A stretch of DNA of 64,000 bases from an uncultured bacterium. GTDB taxonomy: Bacteria > Cyanobacteriota > Vampirovibrionia > Gastranaerophilales > Gastranaerophilaceae. The notes under the pieces were generated by a model that searched no databases, was not told the DNA's origin, and saw only the letters and a list, made by a program, of their open reading frames with translations. How positions within the stretch are numbered: position 1 is the first letter of the stretch; each line of letters begins with the position of its first letter. This document shows positions 16,641 to 25,866 of the stretch, piece after piece. The translations under genes and the position numbers were made by a program. The stretch spans positions 177,784 through 241,783 of the forward strand of contig CACWTN010000005.1 of the NCBI GenBank assembly GCA_902763805.1, given 5' to 3'.

Positions 16641-17090
16641 CTATACCTTCTTGTTCACGAATATTCCGGATGCCATATTCAATTTCTGGACTAATTCCCC
16701 AAGTTCATTTCCGGATATTGTTTCTATCAATCTGTTTGAGGAACTGTCATATAATTCTATTATATCATCTTTTATATTAAGTTTAACATAAAATTCTTTA
16801 TCAGGGTTTTCAAAATCTTCTACATGAAATTCCTGTTCTTCCTGAGGCTGTTCTTCGACCAGTCCGTCCTGAAACTCAGTTTCTTGACCGCCGCCCTGGC
16901 GCTTTTTGCCCTGATATTCTTCGTTTTCTTCTTTTTCTTTTACACGTTTATGATTATCCAGACCATGAACCTGCTGCGTAGCATTTGTAGGATCCATAGC
17001 CATAGACTGTTCTACATTATTTGTATATTCAGCTGATGTTTGTTCTTTTATCGCTCCCGTATTGGAAAACGAAAGTCCATCCATGCCCAT
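16641..17090 (-). CDS. flaG: FlaG-like flagellar protein
   Basis: A 149-aa protein whose last ~55 residues (FYVKLNIKDDIIELYDSSSN onward) match the FlaG pattern: beta-strand, V/I-x-L-x-D/E, then I-x-x-I/S-x-x-E-L. The N-terminal 90 residues are polar, Gln/Glu-rich and probably disordered. FlaG affects filament length in other bacteria. It starts the flaG-fliS-fliT operon. fliD and fliC, the usual neighbours, are not in the window. The ribosome-binding site is AAAGGAC. Confidence 0.75.
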   Translation of the reverse strand: MGMDGLSFSNTGAIKEQTSAEYTNNVEQSMAMDPTNATQQVHGLDNHKRVKEKEENEEYQGKKRQGGGQETEFQDGLVEEQPQEEQEFHVEDFENPDKEFYVKLNIKDDIIELYDSSSNRLIETISGNELGELVQKLNMASGIFVNKKV

Positions 17091-17179
17091 AAATATTTAG
17101 TCCTTTACAAATATTAACTTACTTATTATATTATGATATAATTTATTTTGTTACATCATATAAAAGAAGGGTTATTTTT

Positions 17180-17956
17180 ATGAGCAAGAGCTTATTTATT
17201 GATTATATGGACAAATTATGTTCTTATCCGCTGTGGATTAAACAGGTAATATTTTTGAATTTGTCAAATGATTTAACTCAGTATTTAAGCAACGAATTTC
17301 TTGATGTAGAAGAAGGCGACCTGTTTCATGTATATAAACCTACTCTTTCAGAGCACGGTCAAAATGAACTTTTTACAAAAGAATCAGGGTATGACGAAAG
17401 CATTTATGCGTTTCTTAACTGCTGTACAAAAAATATGTCTTTGATAGAAATTGCCATAGAAAATAATCTTACAATGGAAGAAGTTGCAAAAGCTTTTACC
17501 TTCTGCAAAACATCAAAATTCTTCTCTAATGAAGTACCAAACCTTGTCAGCGCGATTGCCGGCTTCATTGCAGGCAAGTACAGAACCGGTGAATATCTTG
17601 TTCGTGCAGGGAAAATGACTATTGAACAATTGGATGAAGTTCTTACCAGACAACAGGAAATCAGAGATACCGGCAAACACGTATTTATTGCAGAGTTGAT
17701 GGTTCAGATGGGTTTTGTAAAAGAAAAAGATGTTAAGAGTATTATATTTATGAAAGAAGAAGCCGGAAAACGTTTCTCTCTCAGAACTGAAGAAATGCCT
17801 AATATTGCATTTGACCAGGAAACTTATGATATAAGAGTTGAAAATACCCGTCTTAAAGAAGAAAATGCAATTCTCCGCCAGAAAATGGATGCTGTATTGA
17901 CATTTATAAAAGACCATAAAACGGAAGACGGTGGAAAAGAAAAATCGGATAAATAA
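17180..17956 (+). CDS. MshEN-like domain protein with C-terminal coiled coil
   Basis: The 258-aa protein has an N-terminal helical region, then (residues ~133-195) a pattern GKYRTGEYLVRAGKMTIEQ ... GFVKEKDVK. This resembles the N-terminal domain of GspE/MshE ATPases, which in MshE binds c-di-GMP. No ATPase domain follows; instead there is a short coiled coil (~220-245, ENTRLKEENAILRQKM) and a charged tail. It could be a c-di-GMP or motility adaptor. It lies divergent from the flagellar operon and 2 nt before asparaginase. The ribosome-binding site is AGAAGGG. Confidence 0.6.
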   Translation: MSKSLFIDYMDKLCSYPLWIKQVIFLNLSNDLTQYLSNEFLDVEEGDLFHVYKPTLSEHGQNELFTKESGYDESIYAFLNCCTKNMSLIEIAIENNLTMEEVAKAFTFCKTSKFFSNEVPNLVSAIAGFIAGKYRTGEYLVRAGKMTIEQLDEVLTRQQEIRDTGKHVFIAELMVQMGFVKEKDVKSIIFMKEEAGKRFSLRTEEMPNIAFDQETYDIRVENTRLKEENAILRQKMDAVLTFIKDHKTEDGGKEKSDK

Positions 17957-17958
17957 AA

Positions 17959-18867
17959 ATGCTTAAAGTTGAGTATGTAAGAGATGGTTTAGTTGAAGAA
18001 GTACATGTCGGAGTCTGGGTCTCGGCAAAACCAATAAAGGGGTTTTCGCCTGATAATGACCATGATTCGCCTTATTTTATTCGTTCGTGCGCAAAACCGA
18101 TTCAGGCAACATTACTTATTGACAACGAAATTGATTTAACACCGGAAGAACTTGCTTTCTGCTGTGCTTCCCATGCCGGAGAAGACTGCCACATAAAAGT
18201 TGCCACCAAGCTTATGAAAAAGCTTAAACTCAATGAGGACATGCTCAAGTGCGGGATACATGCACCGCTGTCCAAAGGCATGCAAAACAGGATGATTGTA
18301 AGAGGAGATTCTCCTACAGTGCTTAACAATAACTGTTCGGGTAAACACATCGGATTTTTAGCTATTTGCGACAAGCAGGGCTGGGACAAAGCTACTTATG
18401 AGGAACCGACACATCCGCTGCAGATTGCCGTTAAGGAGAAAATCTACAACATGTGCGGAATAAAACAAGAGTATCCCATGACAACCGATGGATGCGGTGT
18501 GCCTATCGTAAGTATGCCGCTCAAAAATCTGGCACAAGGATACGTTAAACTCCTCGAATACCCGCAAATTTTACAGGCAATAAAAATGCATCCGTACATT
18601 TTTGGCGGAGAAGGACGAACAGATACCGAGGTTATCGGCAAAACCGAAAATGTTATTGCAAAGGTTGGTGCAGGAGGACTGTGTGCTGTTCTTAACGTAA
18701 AAGAATGTAATGCCTTTGTTGTTAAAATTAATGACGCATCTATGGAAGCCCGCCGTTTTGCAATAATTGAGCTTATTAACCGTCTGGGCTGGGGCGAAAT
18801 TAAATACGATAACAGAATAACAACAATTGCCGGAAAAGTTGTCGGACAAGTAACCGTATCCGTCTAG
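17959..18867 (+). CDS. Type II (Rhizobium etli-type) L-asparaginase
   Basis: A 302-aa member of the Asparaginase_II family, which hydrolyses L-asparagine to aspartate and ammonia and is unrelated to E. coli AnsB. Family blocks are visible in order: FIRSCAKPIQ (41-50), CCASHAGEDCH (68-78), NNCSGKHIGFL (~123-133), TDGCGVPI (~174-181). The Ser-Lys pairs and the two cysteines of the known metal site are present. It starts 2 nt after the MshEN-like gene, without its own ribosome-binding site, so coupled translation is likely. Its 3' end overlaps ispF by 4 nt in the convergent direction. Confidence 0.9.
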   Translation: MLKVEYVRDGLVEEVHVGVWVSAKPIKGFSPDNDHDSPYFIRSCAKPIQATLLIDNEIDLTPEELAFCCASHAGEDCHIKVATKLMKKLKLNEDMLKCGIHAPLSKGMQNRMIVRGDSPTVLNNNCSGKHIGFLAICDKQGWDKATYEEPTHPLQIAVKEKIYNMCGIKQEYPMTTDGCGVPIVSMPLKNLAQGYVKLLEYPQILQAIKMHPYIFGGEGRTDTEVIGKTENVIAKVGAGGLCAVLNVKECNAFVVKINDASMEARRFAIIELINRLGWGEIKYDNRITTIAGKVVGQVTVSV

Positions 18868-19352
18868 GCTTTAAAGACAGTTACAACAGCCTGAGCCTCA
18901 ATTGCTTTTTTTTCACCTACCGCATCAAGATGTTCTTTGGTTTTAGCCTTTATTGAAATGTCTTCAATATCCAAAGCTAAAACAGATGACAGCTTTTCTT
19001 TCATTTGGGGAATATACGGCATCATTTTCGGTGCCTGAGCAATTATGTTTGTATCAAGATTGTTGATTAAATATCCTTTTTCTCTGACCATAGAATAAAC
19101 TTTTTTAAGCAGTTCTATACTGTCTGCCCCTTTATACTTTTCATCCGTATCAGGGAAAAGCGTTCCGATATCGGGCATTGAGAGCGCACCAAGCAGAGCG
19201 TCTATTATTGCATGAACAAGAACATCTGCATCAGAATGTCCTAAAAGACCCTTTTCATAAGGAATTTTTATCCCGCCTATTATCAAATCACGGTTATCTT
19301 CAAGTCTGTGTAAATCGTATCCGATACCTGTTCTGAAATTTAATTTGCTCAT
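18864..19352 (-). CDS. ispF: 2-C-methyl-D-erythritol 2,4-cyclodiphosphate synthase
   Basis: The MEP-pathway isoprenoid enzyme that cyclises CDP-methylerythritol 2-phosphate. 162 aa, normal. The metal ligands are visible: D13 and H15 in GIGYDLHR and H47 in GHSDADVLVHAIIDALLGA. The C-terminal AIEAQAVVTVFK is typical. Presence of ispF shows that the non-mevalonate pathway is used. ispD is not adjacent. The ribosome-binding site is AGAGG. Confidence 0.97.
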   Translation of the reverse strand: MSKLNFRTGIGYDLHRLEDNRDLIIGGIKIPYEKGLLGHSDADVLVHAIIDALLGALSMPDIGTLFPDTDEKYKGADSIELLKKVYSMVREKGYLINNLDTNIIAQAPKMMPYIPQMKEKLSSVLALDIEDISIKAKTKEHLDAVGEKKAIEAQAVVTVFKA

Positions 19353-19442
19353 ACAAACCTCTTTTTATCTAATATTAACATAAATTTTACTTGTATTAAA
19401 ATATTTGTGGCTTTATAATATTTATATCAAGGAAATTGTGGG

Positions 19443-21239
19443 ATGGAGAGAATACTTAGAAGTCTTTTTACTGTTTTAATTTTATTTATGTTTTGTTCCG
19501 GCGCTATTGCACAAAGCGCTTACGAACCGTACATTCCGCAGGAAAACGAAGTTATATTTAATCAATCCACATATCCGATAGACGCTGTAGACCCGCAATC
19601 AACTACTAATCGTGCAGGTGCAAATTATCCGGGTTTGAGAGGCGCAAATCAGTTAGTAGTGTACACTCCGGCTTTTGGATACAGAACGAATACCAACGAA
19701 TTCGGAACAGAAGCTATAATAACAGGAGATACCGTTTCCTCTCTTAGCGGTGCCGACTCTCTTATTCCGGCAAACGGATTTGTAATAAGCGGACACGGCA
19801 GAGCTAAAAAATGGATTAACGAAAATGTTATGGTAGGCTCTAAAATCCATATTGATTTGGAAAAACAAATTATTACTTCATACATAACATCAGACACATT
19901 TCTGTACGGTGCAAGAGAAAAGGTAAAAGAAGTTGAGAATATGATGTTTTATTACACTCAGGATAATACATCTTATAATCAAAGACGCACCACACAGAAT
20001 TTAAACCGCGCAAAAGAATATATTGAACGTGCCCAGCGTGACAGCAACGATTGTCAAAAATATGCATCAAAAGCAATTGAACTTGCGGACATGGCTATGT
20101 CTACGGTTATCCCTTATAATCCGTATGAATTTAAGGGTGTGTGGATAAGACCTACTTATCACAACATGGAAGAAATAACCTCCGTTCTTGACAGAATTGC
20201 GAATGCCGGTATAAACAACGTATTTATTGAAACTTATTACCACGGTCAGACAATATTTCCTTCAAGAACTATGGAAGAATACGGGTTTATCAAACAAAAT
20301 CCTGAGTATGCAGGTTTTGACCCGTTAAGAATATGGATTACCGAAGCTCACAGAAGGGGAATAAAAGTTCATATCTGGTTTGAGTCTTTTTATGTCGGGA
20401 ATAAACCTCCCGAAACAAACCCAAAATATATTCTTTCTGTAAGACCCGAATGGGCAAATTATCAGAAGAAAAATGCAGACTCGGAAACAATTCCTTATTC
20501 CGTATCAGAACATAACGGATACTTTATAGACCCGGCTAATCCTGATGTACAGGCATTTCTATACAATCTTATAGATGAAATCATTATAAGGTACAGACCT
20601 GACGGAATTAACCTTGACTACATAAGGTATCCTCAGTCATTGGCTCCGAATTATTCAAACTACGATATGTCAAACTGGGGATATACCAAATATGCCAGAG
20701 AAGAATTCAAAAAAATGTACGAAATTGACCCTCTCGAACTTGTTCCGGGAGATTATCTGTGGTATCAGTGGAAAAATTACCGTGCAGGCAAAATTACTGA
20801 CTTTGTAAGACGAATCGGAAGACTTGCAAGAATGAACGGCATTACTACTACTGCCGTTATATTCCCGAACCTTCAGATGGCTTATGATACAAAACTTCAG
20901 GATTGGAAAACCTGGTCAATGAATAATTATATTGACGGATTTACACCGCTGTTTTTGACTTGTGATGATAAAACCGCAATGAATTTAATGGGAAATGTTC
21001 TGAGAAATAAATCTCCGAATACAAAACTTTATGCAGGCTTATTTGTAACCTTTATGAACGGTTCAAATGCAGACCTGATTAAACAAATTCACGCAGCAAG
21101 ACGGTATGCCGTTAACGGACTTATCATATTCGACTACGCTCACTTAAAAGACAGTTATATTGAAATGTTAACCCAAAGTATTTTTAAACCTATACCAAAA
21201 GATATTAATACCAGAGGTTCAAGATATGCAAGAAGATAA
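19443..21239 (+). CDS. Secreted family 10-like glycoside hydrolase (GHL10/DUF187)
   Basis: The 598-aa precursor has a signal peptide (residues 1-23, cleavage after AIA). An N-terminal ~200-residue region of unknown fold follows, part of it beta-rich. The TIM-barrel GHL10 domain (~227-560) starts FKGVWIRPTYHNMEEI and contains HIWFESFYVG and PDGINLDYIRYPQ, the family landmarks. These enzymes are thought to act on extracellular or cell-wall polysaccharides; the substrate is unknown. The ribosome-binding site is AAGGAA. The gene overlaps the next, 69-aa gene by 14 nt, implying translational coupling. Confidence 0.88.
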   Translation: MERILRSLFTVLILFMFCSGAIAQSAYEPYIPQENEVIFNQSTYPIDAVDPQSTTNRAGANYPGLRGANQLVVYTPAFGYRTNTNEFGTEAIITGDTVSSLSGADSLIPANGFVISGHGRAKKWINENVMVGSKIHIDLEKQIITSYITSDTFLYGAREKVKEVENMMFYYTQDNTSYNQRRTTQNLNRAKEYIERAQRDSNDCQKYASKAIELADMAMSTVIPYNPYEFKGVWIRPTYHNMEEITSVLDRIANAGINNVFIETYYHGQTIFPSRTMEEYGFIKQNPEYAGFDPLRIWITEAHRRGIKVHIWFESFYVGNKPPETNPKYILSVRPEWANYQKKNADSETIPYSVSEHNGYFIDPANPDVQAFLYNLIDEIIIRYRPDGINLDYIRYPQSLAPNYSNYDMSNWGYTKYAREEFKKMYEIDPLELVPGDYLWYQWKNYRAGKITDFVRRIGRLARMNGITTTAVIFPNLQMAYDTKLQDWKTWSMNNYIDGFTPLFLTCDDKTAMNLMGNVLRNKSPNTKLYAGLFVTFMNGSNADLIKQIHAARRYAVNGLIIFDYAHLKDSYIEMLTQSIFKPIPKDINTRGSRYARR

Positions 21240-21435
21240 TACAAATCAGCAACCGCAAAAAAGAAAATATATCGGTGTATGGTTTGAATGCTGCCATGCA
21301 TACGGAAGGTTATACAAAAACAAAGAAGGAACCATGTACAGAGGCAGGTGTCCAAGATGTCTGCGCTCAGTCAGGGTTCCAATCGATGTAAACAGTGATA
21401 AAGCTACCGACAGAAGATTCTTTAGCGGAAGTTAG
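21226..21435 (+). CDS. Zinc-ribbon-like mini-protein, 69 aa
   Basis: The small protein carries ECCHAYGRLY and RCPRCLRSVRV, a Cys-Cys-His and CPxC pair spaced ~20 residues apart that probably binds one zinc. The rest is basic and polar. It begins inside the hydrolase gene with a clear AGAGG ribosome-binding site and ends 26 nt before the M20 peptidase gene, so it is the middle gene of a short operon. The function is unknown. The same architecture is common in single-domain zinc ribbons that bind RNA or ribosomes, but nothing here decides this. Confidence 0.75.
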   Translation: MQEDNTNQQPQKRKYIGVWFECCHAYGRLYKNKEGTMYRGRCPRCLRSVRVPIDVNSDKATDRRFFSGS

Positions 21436-21461
21436 AGATTATATATAAGGAGATTATTTTA

Positions 21462-22700
21462 ATGTTAGAAAATTTAAGAAAAGAACATGAAGTTTTAGAT
21501 ATTTTTTGTAATCTTGTTTCAATACCGTCACCTTCTTTAAAAGAAGAAAAAGTTGTTGAATGGATTCTTGATTTCTGCAAAAGAAACGGAATAAACGGAA
21601 AAAAAGACAACTACGGGAATATATATATTCACGTACCTGCAACCGATAATACAAAAGAACCGATAATGTTATCTTCACATATGGATGTCGTGGGTGACGA
21701 CACACCTGTCGAAATTTACCTTGATGAAGAAGGTTTTATACACGCAAAAGGAAGAACGCTGGGTGCAGATGATAAAGTAGGCGTTGCGTGCGCATTAATG
21801 CTTGCAAAAGAAGGGGTAAACGGTAATTTAGGTAATCATGGCGGTTTGGAGATTACTTTCACCCGTGACGAAGAAACAGGTATGAGCGGAATTGAACACG
21901 TCGAATTTGATAAAATTTTATCAAAATACGTACTTGTAAACGATGCCGATAAGTTAGGTCAATTACAGATTTCAGGGGCAAGCTACACAAATGCAAAAGT
22001 AACGGTTAAAGGTTTAAAAGGCGGTCACTCAGGTATTGATATCGGTGATGAAACAAGATTAAATGCTGCAAAGCTTCTTGCAGAACTTATTGCAGAATTT
22101 CCACAGGGTGTTTTCTACAAAGATGAGACAGGCGTAATAACTTCATGCAACCTTGGTGCGCTTGTTGCCGGCGGTATTCAGAACTCTGTTGCCTCAATCG
22201 TTGAAAAAGGAATTAAGACAAACGACTACATAACAGAGATTATGAAAAAAACTTCCACAAACATTATTAATGTTCTCGGCATGGCATCTTATTCAATAAG
22301 AAGCGCAAGCACCGCAAGGGAAGAAGCTCTTAAAACACTTATGGCGTCAATCGTTGCTAAATTTAACAAAAAATACGAAGGACTTGCCAAAGCAGAAATA
22401 GAATTTGAAATTCATTTACCTCCGTTTGAAAGAGCTGAAGATGACAGAATAGAAAAAGTTCATACAAAAGCCTGCGAAATGGCAGGAATAAAAAATGATA
22501 TCTCATCTTTCCACGCAGGCGCAGAAACTCATATCTATTGCCAGCATAAGAACTCAAAAGGCGAAACATTTATGCCGATGCTTTTGGGTTTAGCTGATGT
22601 TTACAACATGCACTCTGCAAACGAAAAAGTTGATTATAAATCATTACTCAAAGGATACGAAGTTATCAGAAATACATTTACTGTATTTAATGAAAAATAA
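21462..22700 (+). CDS. M20-family metallopeptidase (PepT-like)
   Basis: A 412-aa cytosolic zinc aminopeptidase or tripeptidase-like enzyme. Metal ligands are recognisable: H73 and D75 in SSHMDVVG, the bridging D103/D104 in GADDKVGVA, and the Glu pair in TRDEETG (~134-140) with the catalytic Glu. The central GGHSGIDIG lies in the dimerisation lid domain. The ribosome-binding site is AAGGAG. M20 members vary in substrate, so peptidase is the family call and tripeptidase a guess. Confidence 0.88.
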   Translation: MLENLRKEHEVLDIFCNLVSIPSPSLKEEKVVEWILDFCKRNGINGKKDNYGNIYIHVPATDNTKEPIMLSSHMDVVGDDTPVEIYLDEEGFIHAKGRTLGADDKVGVACALMLAKEGVNGNLGNHGGLEITFTRDEETGMSGIEHVEFDKILSKYVLVNDADKLGQLQISGASYTNAKVTVKGLKGGHSGIDIGDETRLNAAKLLAELIAEFPQGVFYKDETGVITSCNLGALVAGGIQNSVASIVEKGIKTNDYITEIMKKTSTNIINVLGMASYSIRSASTAREEALKTLMASIVAKFNKKYEGLAKAEIEFEIHLPPFERAEDDRIEKVHTKACEMAGIKNDISSFHAGAETHIYCQHKNSKGETFMPMLLGLADVYNMHSANEKVDYKSLLKGYEVIRNTFTVFNEK

Positions 22701-22767
22701 ATAAGCAGGCAAAAAAATTTTTTACGGGTTTTTGTAATAATACAATAACTTGAAAGAAGGAATATTT

Positions 22768-23031
22768 ATGGCAGTACCAAGATGCAACAACATTAAATCG
22801 GAATATAACTATCTGTTATTCAATATTAAAAAAACTCAGGGTGATATGAGAACTCTGAGAGCTTCAGGCGGTATTATCCAAAGACCTTACCCTGAAGGAT
22901 ATTTTATGAACCGCAATAAGGCTAAAAAACCGAATCCGATCATAAAATTCTTAGTAAGAATGTATGAGGAAATGAAAGCTGTTGCCGATATTATGGTGAC
23001 AGAAAGAGAAAATGCTCTTTCAGGCAAATAG
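22768..23031 (+). CDS. Hypothetical protein, 87 aa
   Basis: No family was recognised. The start is ATG 22768, with AGAAGGA seven nt before; an in-frame TTG at 22750 is less likely. The protein is basic and helical, with PRCNNIKSEYNYLLFNIKK at the N-terminus and RMYEEMKAVADIMVTE near the end. The good ribosome-binding site and isolated position between an M20 peptidase and glyQ suggest a real gene. Confidence 0.65.
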   Translation: MAVPRCNNIKSEYNYLLFNIKKTQGDMRTLRASGGIIQRPYPEGYFMNRNKAKKPNPIIKFLVRMYEEMKAVADIMVTERENALSGK

Positions 23032-23135
23032 CAATACTGTAACAATTTTTAACAATATGATTACCCCATTTGATATTAACCTTTGTTTTGTATATACTTA
23101 ATGAAGTGTAAATTTTACAACATAGGAAATATGAA

Positions 23136-24008
23136 ATGGCGCTTAATTTTCAAGATTTAATTTTAAATTTGTCACGTTTTTGGTCTGATTACGGCTGCAT
23201 AATCCAACAACCGTATGACATTGAAAAGGGTGCATCAACAATGAACCCTGCAACATTTTTGAGAGCTTTGGGACCTGAACCGTGGCAGACAGCAATGGTT
23301 GAACCCTGCAGAAGACCGACGGATGCAAGATATGGTGAAAACCCAAACAGATTGGGACATTACTTCCAGTATCAGGTTATTTTAAAACCATCACCTGATA
23401 ATGCACAAGAGCTTTATTTAAAGAGCCTTGAAGCTATGGGTATTGACTTGAGCAAGCATGATGTAAGATTTGTAGAAGACAACTGGGAATCTCCGACATT
23501 AGGTGCTGCCGGTGTAGGCTGGGAAGTTTGGTTAGACGGTATGGAAATAACTCAATTCACATACTTCCAGCAGGTTGGCGGTCTTGAAGTTAAGCCGGTT
23601 GCTCTGGAAATTACATACGGTTTGGAAAGAATTGCTATGTACATCCAAAACAAAGAATCCGTTTTTGATATTATGTGGAACAACAATTTAAAATACGGAG
23701 AAATTTATCTTCAAAACGAAATAGAACAGTCGAAATATAATTTTGAATACTCTGATGCGGAAAGACTTTTCAGTCTGTTTGATGCTTACCAGAAAGAAGT
23801 AGATAACTGCGTTAATGCTGAGCTTGTACTTCCTGCTTACGATTACGTTTTAAAATGTTCTCATACATTTAACCTTCTTGATGCAAGAGGCGTAATCTCA
23901 AAAGACGAACGTATAAACTTTATTAACAGAGTCCGCACAATGGCTTCCGCTGTTGCAAAGCTTTACGTTGAGCAGCGTGAAAAACTCGGATTTCCTCTCT
24001 GTAAGTAA
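23136..24008 (+). CDS. glyQ: Glycine--tRNA ligase alpha subunit
   Basis: The catalytic alpha subunit of the bacterial alpha2-beta2 glycyl-tRNA synthetase. The 290-aa length and sequence are typical: [50 protein letters not shown], and [20 protein letters not shown]. The start at 23136 has AGGAA upstream. The beta subunit gene glyS does not follow; instead there is a 73-aa orphan. Separate glyQ and glyS loci are a known cyanobacterial arrangement. tRNA-Gly(GCC), a substrate, is encoded at 37.1 kb. Confidence 0.97.
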   Translation: MALNFQDLILNLSRFWSDYGCIIQQPYDIEKGASTMNPATFLRALGPEPWQTAMVEPCRRPTDARYGENPNRLGHYFQYQVILKPSPDNAQELYLKSLEAMGIDLSKHDVRFVEDNWESPTLGAAGVGWEVWLDGMEITQFTYFQQVGGLEVKPVALEITYGLERIAMYIQNKESVFDIMWNNNLKYGEIYLQNEIEQSKYNFEYSDAERLFSLFDAYQKEVDNCVNAELVLPAYDYVLKCSHTFNLLDARGVISKDERINFINRVRTMASAVAKLYVEQREKLGFPLCK

Positions 24009-24028
24009 TAAAGGAATAACTGTTTGAT

Positions 24029-24250
24029 ATGAAAACCTTACCGATTATATTTGCGGATTTTTCTCAAAAAGACAGACTTAATGCTTTATTAAGAGCATCT
24101 TTACTGAGAGAAAGAACTAAAACAAACAGGGTAATATTAATTGACATTCCGAAAGAAGAACCAAAGCTGCCTGAACTAATCACAGAAAAAGATAATATAG
24201 CTATTTCGGAAAAAATTAAAAAGATTAATAAAAAAATTTTTGGAAAATAA
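24029..24250 (+). CDS. Hypothetical protein, 73 aa
   Basis: No family was recognised. Short and basic, with an N-terminal hydrophobic strand LPIIFADF, a helix rich in Leu/Arg (DRLNALLRASLLRERTK) and a lysine-rich C-terminus. It starts 20 nt after glyQ with AAGGAA and is probably co-transcribed with it. It occupies the place where glyS often lies but has no similarity to a synthetase subunit. Confidence 0.6.
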   Translation: MKTLPIIFADFSQKDRLNALLRASLLRERTKTNRVILIDIPKEEPKLPELITEKDNIAISEKIKKINKKIFGK

Positions 24251-24288
24251 ACAACATTCCGCTTTCAATAAAAAACGAAAGGTAAAAA

Positions 24289-25866
24289 ATGACACTACAA
24301 AATATAATAGCAAATTTACTAAAGAGAAAAACCCCTGATGATGCTGTTGAAGGAGCATCAAAAGGCGGACTTGAAAAAACATTAGGTGTTTGGGATTTAA
24401 TAATTTTAGGTGTCGGTGCAATTATCGGCTCGGGAATATTTGCGGTTGTGGGAATTGCAGCAGCAGGTTCCGCAGACGGTGCAAGCCCAGGTGCAGGTCC
24501 GGCACTCGTTTTATCAATGATTATTGCAGCTATCGCCTGTGTTTTTTCGGCTTTGTGTTTTAGTGAATTTGCAGCTATGATTCCTGTTGCAGGCGGTGCG
24601 TATTCATACACATTTGCCACATTGGGCGAATTTGCAGCTTGGCTTGTCGGCTGGATTCTGATGCTTGAATACGTTATTGCTTTTATAGCTGTGTCATGTG
24701 CCTGGGCAAATTACGTTGTTCAATTCCTGAAAGGTTTCGGACATATTCTTCCGGCCTGGATAGTTAATCCGCCAATTTGGTTAGTAAATGATTTCAGAAG
24801 CGCAGTTCATACATTATCAAGCCAGGGTATTGATTACCATTCAGTAATTCCGTCAATTTGCGGAATTCCATTCTCCATAAATCTTCCTGCGGCTTTAATT
24901 ATATTATTTATAACTTTAACCCTTGTAAAAGGCACAAAGGATTCTGCTAAATTTGCAGCATTCATGGTTGCATTAAAACTTGGTATCATCGCATTGTTTG
25001 TAATAACAGGTTTCTTCTTCGTAGAACCTTCAAACTGGACACCGTTTGCGCCAAACGGATTCAGCGGAATATTTATGGGAGCATTCATAATTTTCTTTGC
25101 TTATATAGGTTTCGACGCTCTTGCAACAACGGCAGAAGAATGTAAAAACCCGCAGAGAGATTTGCCTATCGGTATTATCGGCTCGCTTGTTGTAACAACT
25201 ATCGTTTACACACTTGTTGCACTTGTTTTAACCGGGATGTATAAAACACAGGGGAATGTTGATCAGGCATTTTTAGGTGCTCCGCTTGCTTTTGCAATGG
25301 AAAATGCTTTACACGGCTGGGTTGCGAAAGCTGTTCCCGGATTTATGTCAATAGGTATTATTGCAGGACTCACATCAGTTCTTCTTGTTATGCAGATGGC
25401 TGCTACAAGAATTCTCTATGTAATGAGCCGTGACCACTTCTTACCGAAAGCATTCCAAAAGCTACACCCAAAATATAATACTCCGCATATTTTAACTTGG
25501 GCAGTATGTATCGTTTCAATTTTCGGTACGCTCACTTTAAACCTTGATGCGGCAGCAGCATTGTGCAACTTTGGAACATTTACTTCGTTCATTATCGTTT
25601 GTGCAGCAATTATCATATTAAGAAAAATTGACCCGGATAGACCAAGACCATTTAAAGTTCCATTCTGTCCGTGGTTCCCGCTTGCAGGTATTCTCTGCTG
25701 CGGAGGGTTAATGGCATTTATGATGATTACCGCAAAAGGCGACAGTGCAAAGCTTTCTACTGAATTATTTTTTGCGTGGATTATTATGGGTATATTAATT
25801 TACGCAACTTACGGATACAGAAAAAACAGATTAGCTGAAAAAAAAGAAATAGCAGAAAATGAATAA
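24289..25866 (+). CDS. APC-superfamily amino acid permease, copy 1
   Basis: The 525-aa protein is an inner-membrane transporter with about twelve hydrophobic helices. The first helix carries LGVGAIIGSGIF (~43-54), the broken-helix substrate-binding motif of APC transporters. FAYIGFDALATTAEECKNPQRDLP (~268-291) is the conserved TM6-loop region. The layout resembles cationic-amino-acid (CAT/YfnA-like) permeases, but the substrate is not certain. The ribosome-binding site is GAAAGG. The stop overlaps the start of the second permease by 8 nt. Confidence 0.92.
   Translation: MTLQNIIANLLKRKTPDDAVEGASKGGLEKTLGVWDLIILGVGAIIGSGIFAVVGIAAAGSADGASPGAGPALVLSMIIAAIACVFSALCFSEFAAMIPVAGGAYSYTFATLGEFAAWLVGWILMLEYVIAFIAVSCAWANYVVQFLKGFGHILPAWIVNPPIWLVNDFRSAVHTLSSQGIDYHSVIPSICGIPFSINLPAALIILFITLTLVKGTKDSAKFAAFMVALKLGIIALFVITGFFFVEPSNWTPFAPNGFSGIFMGAFIIFFAYIGFDALATTAEECKNPQRDLPIGIIGSLVVTTIVYTLVALVLTGMYKTQGNVDQAFLGAPLAFAMENALHGWVAKAVPGFMSIGIIAGLTSVLLVMQMAATRILYVMSRDHFLPKAFQKLHPKYNTPHILTWAVCIVSIFGTLTLNLDAAAALCNFGTFTSFIIVCAAIIILRKIDPDRPRPFKVPFCPWFPLAGILCCGGLMAFMMITAKGDSAKLSTELFFAWIIMGILIYATYGYRKNRLAEKKEIAENE

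Noticed and set aside
24029-24250. Truncated glyS
   Set aside because: The 73 residues have no GlyRS beta-subunit pattern; the gene looks complete and independent.
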